From: Arenicola marina
Lineage: Eukaryota; Annelida; Polychaeta; Arenicolidae
Length of the DNA stretch: 64,000 bases
Assembly (NCBI GenBank): GCA_964019135.1
Contig: OZ025248.1
Location: 42,773,670 to 42,837,669 of the forward strand
Direction: 5' to 3'
The notes beneath the pieces were generated by a model, which saw nothing but the letters and a program-made list of their open reading frames with translations, was not told the origin of the DNA and ran no database searches. Position numbers and translations under genes: made by a program. Positions 22,664 to 34,639 of the stretch are shown one piece after another (positions within the stretch are counted from its first letter, which is position 1; each line of letters begins with the position of its first letter).

Positions 22664-25285
22664 TCAATGTCCAGTGCTATCGTTGCTGAAGTCCTCAAAA
22701 TCTGACACGCGCATTTGACAGCCTACATTAACGAGATCCTCCGAAGGCTTGGGGAGTGACACCAAGTCACTAGGTGGAGCCATTGACTTGATGTGAGAGG
22801 CGTCGTCACTCTTCTGCTCACTGGGACTCTTGTAGCGTGTTCTCCTGCAACCACATTTTATGAAACAAACTTTCATTCTACACTATTTACGTATGGATTC
22901 ACGCCATAGGACATACATATCATAGCTCTTACTTGATATAGCTCTGGTATCGCATACAGATACTGCACGATGCATTACCCTGATTTAAGCACTAATTCAA
23001 AATAAAGGACCATTGGCAAAAGCCCATGGTTGACTTGCCTGGAAGATTTCACATTCTATCAATGCTTATTCCAAGTATAAAGCAAAATACAAATTGGAAA
23101 CGTTTGCTACCAACCGGCGATTCATAAGATTGTTAATTGTGTAACATGAATATCACACGTGCCACGTACATGGATGACGACTCAGATATTACTTGGTATA
23201 TTCCTTGTATCGCTAATATCCATAGAACGATAGAGCTTTACGCGAAATTACCTGCGCGAGATTTGAATGCGTTTTAGCATTGGAAGACAAGGATTGTGCA
23301 GACACGTGACACATATATATCTCACTTGAGATGTCTCTGATACAGCTTAATGGAGACGTAGAGTGCTAGAGGTACCAGCAAGACGATGACAACAACGGGA
23401 GCCCACCACGGAAACGGACCATCTGCAAAGAAATAAGCCCATTTAAGAACTACGCCTGGTTGTATTTATCTGAGGGCTCCCAGCCAATAACGACGCAAGG
23501 TTGTATTTACCTGAAGGCTCACAGCCAATCACGACGCCTGGTTGTATTAACCTGAGGGCTCAGAGCCAATCACGACGCCTGGTTGCATGTAGGGTTCACA
23601 GCCAGTAACGACGCATGGTTGTATTTACCTGAGGGCTCACAGCCAATAACGACGCATGGTTGTATTTACCTGAAGGCTCACAGCCAATCACGACGCCTGG
23701 TTGTATTAACCTGAGGGCTCACAGCCAATCATGACGCCTGGTTGTATTTACCTGAGGGCTCACAGCCAATCACGACGCATGGTTGTATTTACCTGAAGGC
23801 TCACAGCCAATCACGACGCCTGGTTGTATATACCTGAGGGCTCACAGCCAATCACGACGCCTGGTTGTATTTACCTGAGAGCTCACAGCCAATCACGACG
23901 CCTGGTTGTATTTACCTGAGGGCTCACAGCCAATCACGACGCCTGGTTGTATTTACCTGAGGGCTCACAGCCAATCGCGAAGCCTGGTTGTATTACCTGG
24001 GGGCTCACAGCCAATCACGACGCCTGGTTGTATTTACCTGAGGGCTCACAGTCAATCACGACGCCTGGTTGTATTACCTGGGGGCTCACAGCCAATCACG
24101 ACGCCTGGTTGTATTTACCTGAGGGCTCACAGTCAATCACGACGCCTGGTTGTTTATACCTTAGGGCTCACAGCCAATCTCACCGCCTGGTTGTATTTAA
24201 CTGAAGGCTCACAGCCAATAACGACGCATGGTTGTATTTACCTGAGGGCTCACAGCCAATCACGACGCCTGGTTGTATTTTTACTGAAGGCTCACAGCCA
24301 ATCACGACGCCTGGTTGTATTTACCTGAGGGCTCCCAGCCAATCACGACGCCTAGTTGTATTTACCTGAGGGCTCCCAGCCAATCACGATGCCTACTTGT
24401 ATTTACCTGAGGGTTCACAGCCAATCTCGCCGCCTGGTTGTATGTATATGAGTGCTCACAGCAATCACTCCGCCTGGTTGTATTGACCTGAGGGCTCACA
24501 GCCAATCACTCCGCCTGGTTGTGTTTACCTGAGGGCTCACAGCCAATCACGACGCCTGTTTGTATTTACCTGAGGGCTCACAGCCAATCACGACGGCTGG
24601 TTGTATTTACCTGAGGGCTCACAGTCAATCACGACGCCTGGTTGTATATACCTGAGGGCTCACAGCCAATCTCACCGCCTGGTTGTATTTAACTGAAGGC
24701 TCACAGCCAATAACGACGCATGGTTGTATTTACCTGAGGGCTCACAGCCAATCACGACGCCTGGTTGTATTTTTATTGAAGGCTCACAGCCAATCACGAC
24801 GCCTGGTTGTATTTACCTGAGGGCTCCCAGCCAATCACGACGCCTAGTTGTATTTACCTGAGGGCTCCCAGCCAATCACGATGCCTACTTGTATTTACCT
24901 GAGGGTTCACAGCCAATCTCGCCGCCTGGTTGTATGTATATGAGTGCTCACAGCAATCACTCCGCCTGGTTGTATTGACCTGAGGGCTCACAGCCAATCA
25001 CTCCGCCTGGTTGTGTTTACCTGAGGGCTCACAGCCAATCACGACGCCTGGTTGTATTTACCTGAGGGCTCACAGCCAATCACGTTGCCTGATTGTATTT
25101 ACCTGAGGGCTCACAGCCAATCACGTTGCCGCTCCATTGACCGTCGATTTCACACCTGAGGACTCGGTGACCTTGAAGTACGTAACCCTTCAGACACGCA
25201 ATATCCACTGTGTTGGGGTACGTAAACTGCGTCTTATCGGCTATGTAGCCGTTGGGTGGCACGAACGGCTTCCCGCAGTATACGA
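22664..25285 (-). CDS. Single-sushi (CCP) type I membrane protein, 5'-incomplete
   Basis: Exons in transcript order: 25103-25285 (sushi), 23326-23422 (transmembrane), 22664-22844 (tail, stop TGA). Phases are 1, 2 and stop, and all fit. The sushi exon is phase 1-1 like classical CCP modules and has the module's pattern: YCGKP, an IACLKGY segment, LRCEIDGQWSG with the conserved Trp, and IGCEPS. The next exon encodes GPFPWW followed by about 20 hydrophobic residues (VVVIVLLVPLALYV) and a basic stop-transfer (KLYQRHLKRTRYK). The 67-residue tail is Ser/Asp/Glu-rich with no known signalling motif. Sushi modules bind proteins and glycans, as in complement regulators and adhesion proteins; the ligand here is unknown. 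The intron after the sushi exon is filled by about 40 copies of the exon's own donor. The signal-peptide exon lies upstream and was not found. Confidence 0.85.
23458..25130. repeat. 41-bp minisatellite built from the sushi exon end plus its splice donor
   Basis: On the minus strand the unit reads GATTGGCTGTGAGCCCTCAG then GTAAATACAACCAGGCGTC: the last codons of the sushi exon (IGCEPS), the donor CAG/GTAAAT and the first intron bases. About 40 copies follow the real exon. A 12-unit block is duplicated with a 492-bp offset (24,180 against 24,672, sharing CAATCTCACCGCC and the TTTTTA variant), so there is higher-order structure. Confidence 0.95.
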
Positions 25286-26690
25286 CTACAAACGAATATA
25301 TATATATAGATACTTATATTGATATATATGCGGCATTAGGCAAATACACGGTAAATAGAGACAAATAAACAAAAACAATTTGATGAATAGAAACTGTGCG
25401 TCATTGGCAAAATTACGCTTTAAAAAAGATTGGGTACCACACCAAATACGAGGATGCATTACCTATATTATCCCAAGTGGAACGGAGAGGCTTTGGCAAA
25501 CATTCTGCGGAACAACACACATTAATTATGTCCTGAGTGATTTCATTCATTGGAGGATAGATGCTTCGTGCGTACAATACTAGGCGTCTGGGTTGGGTAA
25601 ATGGCAGAACGCCATGTTGCCGAAAAATCAGCACCCGACAGTGGCATCTAAATTACGACACCGAATATTTCAAAATCGTTGCTCCACAATTCCACAGCGA
25701 CACCAATATTCGAAAACATTTTTGCTGAACAACGCGCGTATGTAGAAAACATGGACACTAGTTGGGTACTGGACCCCTCCCTTCCAGACCCCTATTACTA
25801 TGTCTCCAATTCAGCTTCTCACCTTGAATCATTGGCCATTCGCCGAAAGAACATTTTACTTGATTATTTACTTAATAGCCACGAAGTTCGATTATGGGCT
25901 TTTAGCGAGGACCGGCCTCGTGCCAATGCATACCTATCATGGGGCCAGGTATTGCTGGACACGGCGGGGAGGTAACAGTAGCGGGATTGCCATTAAGGGC
26001 GAGTCTTCTTTCTGGCCATCTGTGGCGCTCAGGAAGACACCGTGATGAATCATTTATAACACATAGTACGTGATGCAATGAGCTCTGTGGCTACCATAAA
26101 CATATTTGTCTGGGCCATGTGTGTTTATACTTGCGCCCACTGAGCATTGCGGACGTGTGGTGTGTAGGTGTAAATTGTTAATGGTCCTACTCAGCAGCAG
26201 ACACATGTCCCTGGGGCCCGGTGTTTAGCCGCGAGGACAGCGGCATGGTGTATGCAGGTCTAGCCGCTTCCACTGGCGCCTCCTCTCATATCCATGTTTA
26301 AGCACCCTTCTATATGATAATTCCGTGAGCGGCCCCAGTCAGCTGAAAAGCTTGCGTTATCAACTGAAATTGGCGCAAAACTATTTAAACAGCGCCGTGG
26401 GTGAATCGGTAAACCGGGTTCTGGACTGTCCACCACCAGCATAATTAACCTTCAGTGCCACCGTGATGTTACAGAAATAGTGAACAGACTCGGTCGGGCG
26501 CAAGCGCGAAAGTCCCATGTGGCTGTCAAATGCGAGGAAGCTAGGGAGCCCCGACTGGGAAATGAAGGAGTCTGCATGGTGTTCATAGACTATAAATACC
26601 CCGTGAAATGTTAATGGCGTCACTGGCGTTTTTTGTGCTATTAACGCAGATTCATGGCTAGTTCATGGCTATTAAATATCCATGTACCCG
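25286..26690. other. Upstream of sushi gene 1; 5' exon not found
   Basis: I searched the minus strand for a Met-led hydrophobic exon ending in phase 1, as in sushi gene 2, and found none. Small open frames at 25,679-26,045 and 26,381-26,623 have no recognisable domain. Confidence 0.4.
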
Positions 26691-26925
26691 GTATATATAG
26701 ACGTTGGTTGGTTCAATGGGAGAAGGAAGGGAGAGTGGAGCCATGTCCCCGGGGGTAACCCCCTACTCTTTACGAAGAAAGATATGGGATCCTTATCCTG
26801 CGACTACACAGACATGGCCACAGCAGGGCTCGAACCCCCGACCCACGTGCCGTTAGGCTCTCAGGTGACCAGAACACTCAATGCGAGCGCCCTAGCCCAC
26901 TGAGCTATCGCGCCGGCCCCATATA
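26690..26925 (-). mobile_element. tRNA-derived SINE, family B
   Basis: Minus strand: GCGATAGCTCAGTGGGCTAG (box A region), then GGGGGTTCGAGCCC (box B), then a body with TAGGGGGTTACCCCCGGGGA and CATGGCTCCACTCTCCCTTC. A second copy with the same body lies at 62,485-62,725 on the plus strand. The tRNA-like head is part of the SINE, not a separate tRNA gene. Confidence 0.8.
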
Positions 26926-27228
26926 TATACGATCCTATGGTCTATGAGTACAATTAATCCGGTAATGGAGTTATGCTATATAAGAAATGTTACCGAGTGT
27001 AACCCAATATTAGCCAGCTAAAGTATAGGTGGATGGTAGGACCCTTGCCCCCATCCCCGTCCACCATAATTAGCCCCTAGTCATAGAACAGGGGAGGGGA
27101 GTAAAGCATATATCTATTATGTATGACAACGTGCCTGCCTTTATCGGATCATAGGCAGAATAGAATCAGTTCGCTCCTTGCCACTTTATAATTTTCTTAT
27201 AAGATAATTTCCTAATGAAAATTAGTAG

Positions 27229-27297
27229 GGGGCCCCACAGCGTATATAAAACACATGTGTTTAGTATATGTGTTTTGCGCTGTGGGGCGCCCCCCCC
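27229..27297. repeat. GC-capped near-perfect hairpin
   Basis: GGGGGCCCCACAGCG and AAAACACATGTG on the left mirror ATATGTGTTTT and GCGCTGTGGGGCGCCCCC on the right. A C-run of about 16 follows. It is probably a very small palindromic MITE or a cruciform-prone site; no copy was seen elsewhere in the window. Confidence 0.65.
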
Positions 27298-27424
27298 CCC
27301 CCCCCGCCACCCCCTTCGCTGATTTAAAGTGCATGTAGACAGATGAAAGAAACATTATTTTGTATTTGTGTGTGGATCTATAGGACAATTACAGTCTCAG
27401 ACGATGCAATAATATGTGGAGAAG

Positions 27425-27590
27425 TAATGCATATAGGGTGGACCTGTGGCTTTTTCGCCTTACATGGTGGACTTGTAGCCTTTTCGCATTATATGGTGGA
27501 CTTGTAGCTTTGTCGCCTTACATGGTGGACCTGCAGCCTTTTCGCCTTACATGGTGGACCTGTAGCCTTGTCGCCTTACACGTTTTGCAC
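27425..27590. repeat. 29-bp minisatellite, left part (split by a LINE)
   Basis: Unit close to TGGACCTGTGGCCTTGTCGC plus CTTACATAG, about 5 diverged copies. The array breaks where the LINE starts and resumes at 31,068. Confidence 0.85.
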
Positions 27591-30500
27591 TCCAAGGGTA
27601 TACCACCATTTCCCAAGGCAAATCACGCAGTAAACATGGAGGGCTAATAATATATTTACATAACGAATATGATTACAATAGTATAAGCTATCCAGGTGAA
27701 ACTAGCGTTTGGGAAGGACAATTTGTTGAGGTATTTAAGGACGTACGGGAAAAGAAAACCATAATAGGAAACATTTATCGCCCACCACAGGACTTAATTG
27801 ATAATTATCATACCTTTATCGAAGAAATGAAACAAACATTTACATATTTTGAAAAAATGAGACATGAAATAATTTTAGCAGGGGATTATAATATTGATCT
27901 TCTGCAAATAGATGAGAAGCAAATAGTTAGCGAATTTTTTGATACAATTGTGACTCACAGTTTTCTGCCTAAAATCACATTACCAACTAGGATATCCAAA
28001 TAGAGAGCATCGCTTATTGACAACATGTTCTGTAAGATATCCCCAAACACTATGAAAAGTACTGCGGGAATCATCATCAATGTTCTGTAAGATATCCCCA
28101 AACACTATGAACAGTACTGCGGGAATCATCATCAATGCAATTTCTGATCACTTTCCTTACTTTTTATCAATTGTGATTGGGCAAACCAAATGCCCTACTC
28201 CTAAATTTATTAAGATTAAAAAATACGACCAACACGCAGTAAACCGTCTAAGACAGGAATTGCTTTCAACTGATATTTATAGCAAACTAGACAAGAGTAA
28301 TATGGCTGATCCAAACGTTAACTATGACATCCTGGAAGGTAAGGTGCTTCGTGCAAAAGAGAAGTACTTGCCAACAAAAATCGTCAAATTTTGTAAGTAT
28401 AAACATAAACGGTCCGCATGGATAACAAATGGAATTATTAAATCCATAGCATTTCGGGACAAATCATACAAAAATCTAATAAAGACTCCCTGCAACACAG
28501 CCACATATGATACACCTAAAACTAATCTCCACACTTATAATGGAATACTCAAACGTAATATACAATTAGCAAAAAAACGTTACTTTTATGAAAAATTTGA
28601 ACGATGCAAAACTGATATTAAGCAGACATGGGGTGTATTAAAAAATATATTAAATCGCTCAAGAAATAATAGGGAATTTCCGGAATGCTTTAAAGTTGGG
28701 AGTAGTGTTATATGTGATCGGTTTGAAATCGCCAATCAATTTAATACATTTTTTACCAATATAGGTCCGAAACTTGCTAAAGCAATGAGTGCGACCACAA
28801 GTGGTGCGTTTAAGAAATACCTAAAAATGCCTTGACGAGTTCAATTTTTCGATCATCACCAGTGATATGACAGAAAAAATAATAGAAAAGCTGAAATCAA
28901 AAACTAGTTGTGGTAAAGACGACATCTCTGTCAAATTATTGAAAGCGATAACATCGGAAATAAGTGGTGCCCTAACTCTAATAATCAATCAATCGCTGTC
29001 AACAGGCATTTTTCCTGATAAATTAAAAATTTCTAGGATAGTACCAGTCTTTAAAAGTGGTGAAGATGACATCTTCGATAATTATAGACCAATATCTATA
29101 TTGCCTGCCTTCTCCAAAGTGTTTGAAAAAATTATCGCAAACCAAATGTATGAACATTTCCAAAGAAATAATTTATTAAATAGTAGTCAATATGGTTTCA
29201 GGCCAACACATTCTACTGAACTTGCCTCACTTGAATTAATTGACAGGACATTACAAGAAATGAATAACGGGGAGATTCCAATTAATATATATATGGACCT
29301 ATCAAAAGCCTTCGACACGATAAATCATGAATTATTGTTACATAAGTTAAACCATTATGGTGTAAAAGGCATAGCGTTAACACTTTTTGAGAGCTACCTT
29401 AGTCAACGTAAACAGTATGTGCAGATTACGGACACTAGCTCAGAACTTCTTGAAATAACCACGGGGGTCCCCCAAGGCTCAATTCTTGGCCCTTTGTTAT
29501 TCATCATTTACATTAACGATATTGCTTGTGCTAGTACTATTTTTAAATTTATTATATATGCAGATGACACAACATTAATGAGCACTCTTACGTCATTTAT
29601 ATCTGATTTACCGGATGTAAACCGTAGTGAGGTAATAAATTATGAATTGAACAAAATAAACGAATGGCTTAATATCAATAAATTATCATTAAACGTGAGG
29701 AAAACTAAATTCATGGTTTTTCACATGCCCGGGAAGGAAATGCAGGTCCCCGATCTCTTCATAAACAACATCCGTCTAGAACGCGTGGAGGAGTTTATTA
29801 TCTTAGGCCTCACAATACAAAACAATATGAAGTGCCATAGTCACACAAATAAAATAGCAAACAAGATCTCAAAGGTAATAGCTGTAATGAACAAACTCAA
29901 ATATACAATACCCGAGCGTACTCTCCAAACAATTTATAATTCACTTGTAGTGCCACACTTAAATTACTGCATTCTTGCCTGGGGATACTGTACATCTCGG
30001 ATCACAAAACTACAGAAAAAAGCTGTCAGGGTAATAACTCTCAGTAAATTCTGTTCACATACGGAACCATTATTGAAGAAACTAAATCTGTTAAAGATAG
30101 ATGATATTCATCAGCTACAACAGCTTAAATTTTACCATAAATGGATCAATACAAACCTGCCACATTACTTCACCCAAATACCAATCATACGTAACTCTGA
30201 TCAACATTCTTACAATACAAGGACTAAGGGACTGGTACGCACCACACGGGCCAATCATGATTTTACAACCAAGTGTATCAGATATAGTTTAATTAGCATT
30301 ATAAACTCAGAATCTAGTGACATGGTTGATAAAGTCCATACACATAGTTTACAAGGTTTCGCAAAATATGTCAAAAATGATATCTTAAGCAAATACTCAC
30401 TTGATTGCCATATCCAAAACTGTTATGTATGTCAAGCCACTTAATTTTATATATTGTAAATTTTTGAGATCTAATCAAAGTGCTCTGTTATCTCTGGTTG

Positions 30501-31067
30501 TGCTCACAGATAGGTTTACGGAAATCTGATTGAATGTAGTAGTGTAGTTTTCTTATTGTCGTTTTTTTGTTTTCGTTTATTTGACTTAATCTCTTTTGGG
30601 TTATTATAACATATTCTCTCTTTTTTTTTCTCTCTCTATTATTTTTTTTTTGTCAAAACAGAAATTATAGTAGGTGCGTATTTTAATTGTGTCTTTTCAC
30701 TCAGTTTGGTTATTGCGTGTATGATTTAAAATTAACCTGTCAGGTGGCTCTAGTGATAGCGACCCTGTGCGGTCTTAACTGGAGTCTCCTGCACTATTAT
30801 TTATTACATAAGAATATGATTAATTTTCTCATTATGGCAATTAGTATGATTTAAAATTATCACTATTATCTGTATGATTATTCTATTTATAAGCATAGTT
30901 ATGTATGCATATCTTTATTCACCCCTGTATAACAAGCTATATGTGAATTTCATTTTATTTCGACCAGACCGGATAGTGGATGTTTATTTGTTACCTCGCT
31001 GCCATTATGTAAATGTATGTATAGTGAAAATAAATGCTTATTGACTGACTGACTGACTGACTGACTA
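27581..31067 (+). mobile_element. 5'-truncated CR1/L2-type non-LTR retrotransposon (LINE)
   Basis: Begins within the endonuclease domain, runs through the reverse transcriptase and an AT-rich 3' region, and ends in a run of TGAC repeats (about 31,040-31,067), as L2- and Daphne-like elements do. Both flanks are the same 29-bp minisatellite, so it inserted into that array. Clade is inferred from RT and tail features only. Confidence 0.88.
27640..30444 (+). pseudogene. Decayed LINE ORF2: endonuclease plus reverse transcriptase
   Basis: Three pieces. At 27,640-28,002 is the endonuclease C-terminal half (GNIYRPP, LAGDYNIDLL, LPTRIS), ended by TAG. At 28,080-28,835 is a linker of 251 codons. At 28,867-30,444 is the RT (525 codons) with TGVPQGSILGPLLF and YADD (29,557-29,568, the catalytic Asp pair), then the C-terminal LQKKAVRVIT block. 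A 55-bp direct duplication (28,025 and 28,080) and a frame shift near 28,830-28,865 break the frame, so the element is not autonomous. The RT itself has no internal stop, so decay is recent or modest. Confidence 0.9.
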
Positions 31068-31850
31068 CATAGTGGACCTGTGGCCTTGTCGCCTTACATG
31101 GTGGACTTGTGGTCTTGTCGCCTTACATAGTGGACCTGTGGCCTGGTCGCCTTACATGGTGGACCTGTGGCCTTGTCGCCTTACATAGTGGACCTGTGGC
31201 CTTGTCGCCTTACATAGTGGACCTGTGGCCTTGTCGCCTTAAATAGTGGACCTGTGGTCTTGTCGCCTTACATAGTAGATCTGTGGCCTTTTCACCTTAC
31301 ATAGTGGACCTGTAGGCTTGTCGCCTTACATGGTGGACCTGTAGGCTTGTCGCCTTACATAGTGGACCTGTGGCCTTTTCGTCTTACATAGTAGACCTGT
31401 GGCCTTGTCGCCTTAAATGGTGGACCTGTAGGCTTGTCGCCTTACATAGTGGACCTGTGGCCTTGTCGCCTTACATAGTGGACCTGTGGCCTTGTCGCCT
31501 TACATAGTGGACCTGTGGCCTTGTCGCCTTACATAGTGGACCTGTGGCCTTGTCGCCTTACATAGTGGACCTGTGGTCTTGTCGCCTTACATAGTGGATC
31601 TGTGGCCTTTTCACCTTACATAGTGGACCTGTAGGCTTGTCGCCTTACATGGTGGACTTGTAAGCTTGTCGCCTTACATAGTGGACCTGTGGCCTTTTCG
31701 TCTTACATATTGGACCTGTGGCCTTGTCGCCTTACATGGTGGACCTGTAGGCTTGTCGCCTTACATAGTGGACCTGTGGCCTTTTCGTCTTACATAGTGG
31801 ACCTGTAGCCTTGTCGCCTTACATGGTGGACCTGTGGCCTTTTCGTTATA
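31068..31850. repeat. 29-bp minisatellite, right part, about 27 copies
   Basis: Same unit as 27,425-27,590. Variants (GTAGGCTTGTCGCC, GGCCTTTTCGTC) recur in the same order, for example near 31,290-31,400 and 31,590-31,700, so blocks of about ten units were duplicated. Confidence 0.92.
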
Positions 31851-32047
31851 CAGCGCCGTTTAATAATTACCAAATGTGAAAAAGAATTCGCTGTCCATAT
31901 GAATTTTCACGACCTGGTTTACATTATTTCTTTTTTCTCCTGTCTCTGCTTTCTTCTGCCTAGCCTCATCCCTCTCCCCCTCTCTCTCTCTCTCACACCC
32001 TTTCCACATTCCTCTCTTAACACAGTTATCTACCTATACCCACTCTT

Positions 32048-32205
32048 CCTCTTTCACTAATACTGTAACTGCTTCAGATACGCAAGCATTCTCCTTCTCT
32101 GTCCCTCTATTGTCTATGTGTATATTCCTCTTTCACTAATACTGTAACTGCTTCAGATACGCAAGCATTCTCCTTCTCTGTCCCTCTATTGTCTTTGTGT
32201 ATATA
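32048..32205. repeat. Direct duplication of about 78 bp
   Basis: TTCCTCTTTCACTAATACTG through CCCTCTATTGTCT occurs twice back to back with one or two differences. It lies in a pyrimidine-rich stretch that starts with a TCTCTC tract near 31,980. No gene. Confidence 0.85.
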
Positions 32206-34460
32206 TAGAGAAGAGACAGAGATTCCTTGGTTCTGTCCATGTCTCTGACTGTTTCTCAATGTGTCTATGCCTCCCTCATTCTCTCTTCCACAGATTCGAG
32301 CAGCCAAAACTAGCACTCGTAATTTGAAATTGACAAACCTTGCCATGGCACTCTTGCGAATGAACGTGGCCGAGGCTCGGGTGGCCAGGTTGGTCAGAAC
32401 AAGTGAGGCTAGGCGGGTACAGGTCCCGGGGTTCTTACGGTGGCACTGCTCACGGCCTGTGAGGCATCTGTCAAGTCCATGAAATTTAAATCCCAAGTCC
32501 AAAGGGCTTTTAGTGAAAACACCAGTTCAGTGGGCATGAAGACCCACGTGGCTTCCTTCATTAAATTGTCAAATTTAATTTTAAATTGAGTGGAATTCTC
32601 GGCTGGGGGGTGTGGGGTACTCCCACAGTCATGGTATTTGCATACGTGCCACCTGTTCCCCATATGTATGGTGTAGCACATGGGACCTTTTAAGGAGAAT
32701 CATCTTCATGGGCTGGAACATAATTTGCATATGACGGCGGTTCTTTAAATATGTATCCAATGTATATATGCAGATACGATATGCAAACAGTGCAATACTC
32801 AAGTACGCCCTCAAGACTACTTTGTTATATGGCTTGACAGCTTAGTTTTATTCTTCATCCGTCACCGTTCCGGGGGGTTCGTTGGTCCAGTTTAGACATT
32901 GTGCACAACAATGGCCTAAAACATGGATTCGTCGGGATTGACCGCACTGTCATATTAAATCAGCTCGCACAATACCTTTGCATGAGAACCATTCTGAATA
33001 TTTGGAATAAAAGTGATGCATTTTGATCCTTAAATTATTACATAATTTTCAGATATATTTGCGGTGCAATAATGAGTGAGTATATTGCCATAACTTTTTT
33101 GAGCAGATGTTATATCGTAAGGAAATGTGCGGCGTGTTCGTGTACTGGTTGTTATGTTTTCTTGCTTTTGTTTTCTCGCAATCCAAAGATGGATGAACCA
33201 ATGCATTCGTAGTCTAAATACATAGCATTAACAACGAAACCTTATGTCCAATAATTTTTTAAAGCTGTAGTTTGGCGTATATTAGATGAAACTTCCTGTA
33301 TGACCAGCTCAAATTGCTTCGTAGTATGCGAACCATGCTCTATATCAACCCTTATCATATCGTCCTTCTCACCTTCATCAAACCCCCTCGGTCGTATCCA
33401 GTCCAGCCAGAAACAAAATTGTCTTGTATATAATCTCTTGCGTGGTGGGTGCTTTAAGTATGAGTTGGACAGGTTACTCTGATTAATCTTGCTTGCGTTT
33501 CTAACCTTGCAATGTAAGGAACGGAATAGAGGAATTGGCATTGATAATCAGATATTCACTCAGGATTTTGTTGACGTATTAGGTATTATGTAGTGTATCA
33601 TAACTACCTTCTCACGTCTAAATGTCTCCAAAAAAAGGATGTGGCGGGCGTGTGCAGCGGTCATTTAATAATCCTTACTGAAGGCAAATTACTGAATGAA
33701 GTGCAAAGAGTAAGGTGTTTCCAAATATCACATTGCCGTATGCCTGTTACCTTAGACTCCAATGCCTCTGAATAACTGCCAGGAGGGGGATGGGGGGATG
33801 GAGAGGGAGGATGCATTTTACAAAACACCCAGGTTTAAGTAAGTTGACTCCTGATGGGGTCTTTACATCCAGCTTTATTACATAGGCTCTGGCCAGACTT
33901 ACCATCACCTGCATCATATTCCTTAGGCTGCGTCATATTGTCCTCTGTCTCCCCAAAACACTGTCACAATGGAGCGTAAATCGGCAGTGCTAGGCCGGCC
34001 AGGGGTAGATGGGGCAGCTAGGGCCACAACCATCCGATGCATTCTCCGCCCGACGGTATCCCGATTGCCCGACAGGTATTAGGCGAGAGACCTCGCGTCG
34101 CTAGGACCCTGGGCACACCAAGGATGGAGTAAAGGCAAGTCAGCGGCAGAATCAAAGCACACTATATAACCACTTCCAATGGAAGTTAACGAGCAAGGGC
34201 CAAAATAGTGTTGCGGCAGCGAGGCGGCATGATTTTATTTGCTGTCCCCCGCGCAGGCCTGACATTCCATTTCCTTGTTTTTTCGGTGAAAATGTTACTC
34301 AGAGCGTCTCTGCTCCTTCTCTCACTCTCTCCACCATTCAGAGCCACTGATTTTGTCTTAATTTCGTTTCCTCCATTGACCAGCGAGCGCTTGCATTGGC
34401 TATAACTTCCGGTGTGCGTACCGCCGCTAACGCTGTTCCTACCGATGGCCGCAGCTTCTG
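32206..34460. other. No confident gene
   Basis: Contains a SINE A body fragment at 32,851-32,935 (TTCCGGGGGGTTCGTTGGTC, AATGGCCTAAAACA). The open frames at 32,107-32,502 and 33,242-33,541 have no recognisable motif. A CACAG acceptor near 32,293 is not followed by a convincing exon. Confidence 0.4.
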
Positions 34461-34469
34461 ATTGGCTTC

Positions 34470-34632
34470 TCAGGCAGCAGCGACGGTGGTGGCGGTGGTG
34501 GCGGCGGCGGTGGTAGTGGTGGTGGCGACGGCAGTGGTGGTGGCGGTGGCGGCAGTAGTGGGGATGGCGGTGGCGGCGGTAGTGGTGGTGGCAGCGATGG
34601 CGGCGGTGGTGGCGGCGGTGGCGGTGGCGCCC
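34470..34632. repeat. (GGTGGC)n-type trinucleotide tract
   Basis: Near-continuous GGT, GGC and GAC triplets. Ala/Val-rich and His/Arg-rich open frames here are artefacts of the triplet repeat. Confidence 0.9.
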
Positions 34633-34639
34633 GCAGGCT

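Noticed and set aside
23321..23325. TGA immediately after the sushi gene 1 transmembrane exon as the protein end
   Set aside because: CAA/GTGAGA is a good donor and the tail exon at 22,844 continues in phase with a basic stop-transfer, so splicing is more likely than termination.
23458..25130. CRISPR-like array
   Set aside because: Units are contiguous with no unique spacers; it is a minisatellite in an animal intron.
26830..26925. Functional tRNA gene on the minus strand
   Set aside because: Head of a family B SINE; the same head and body recur at 62.5 kb.
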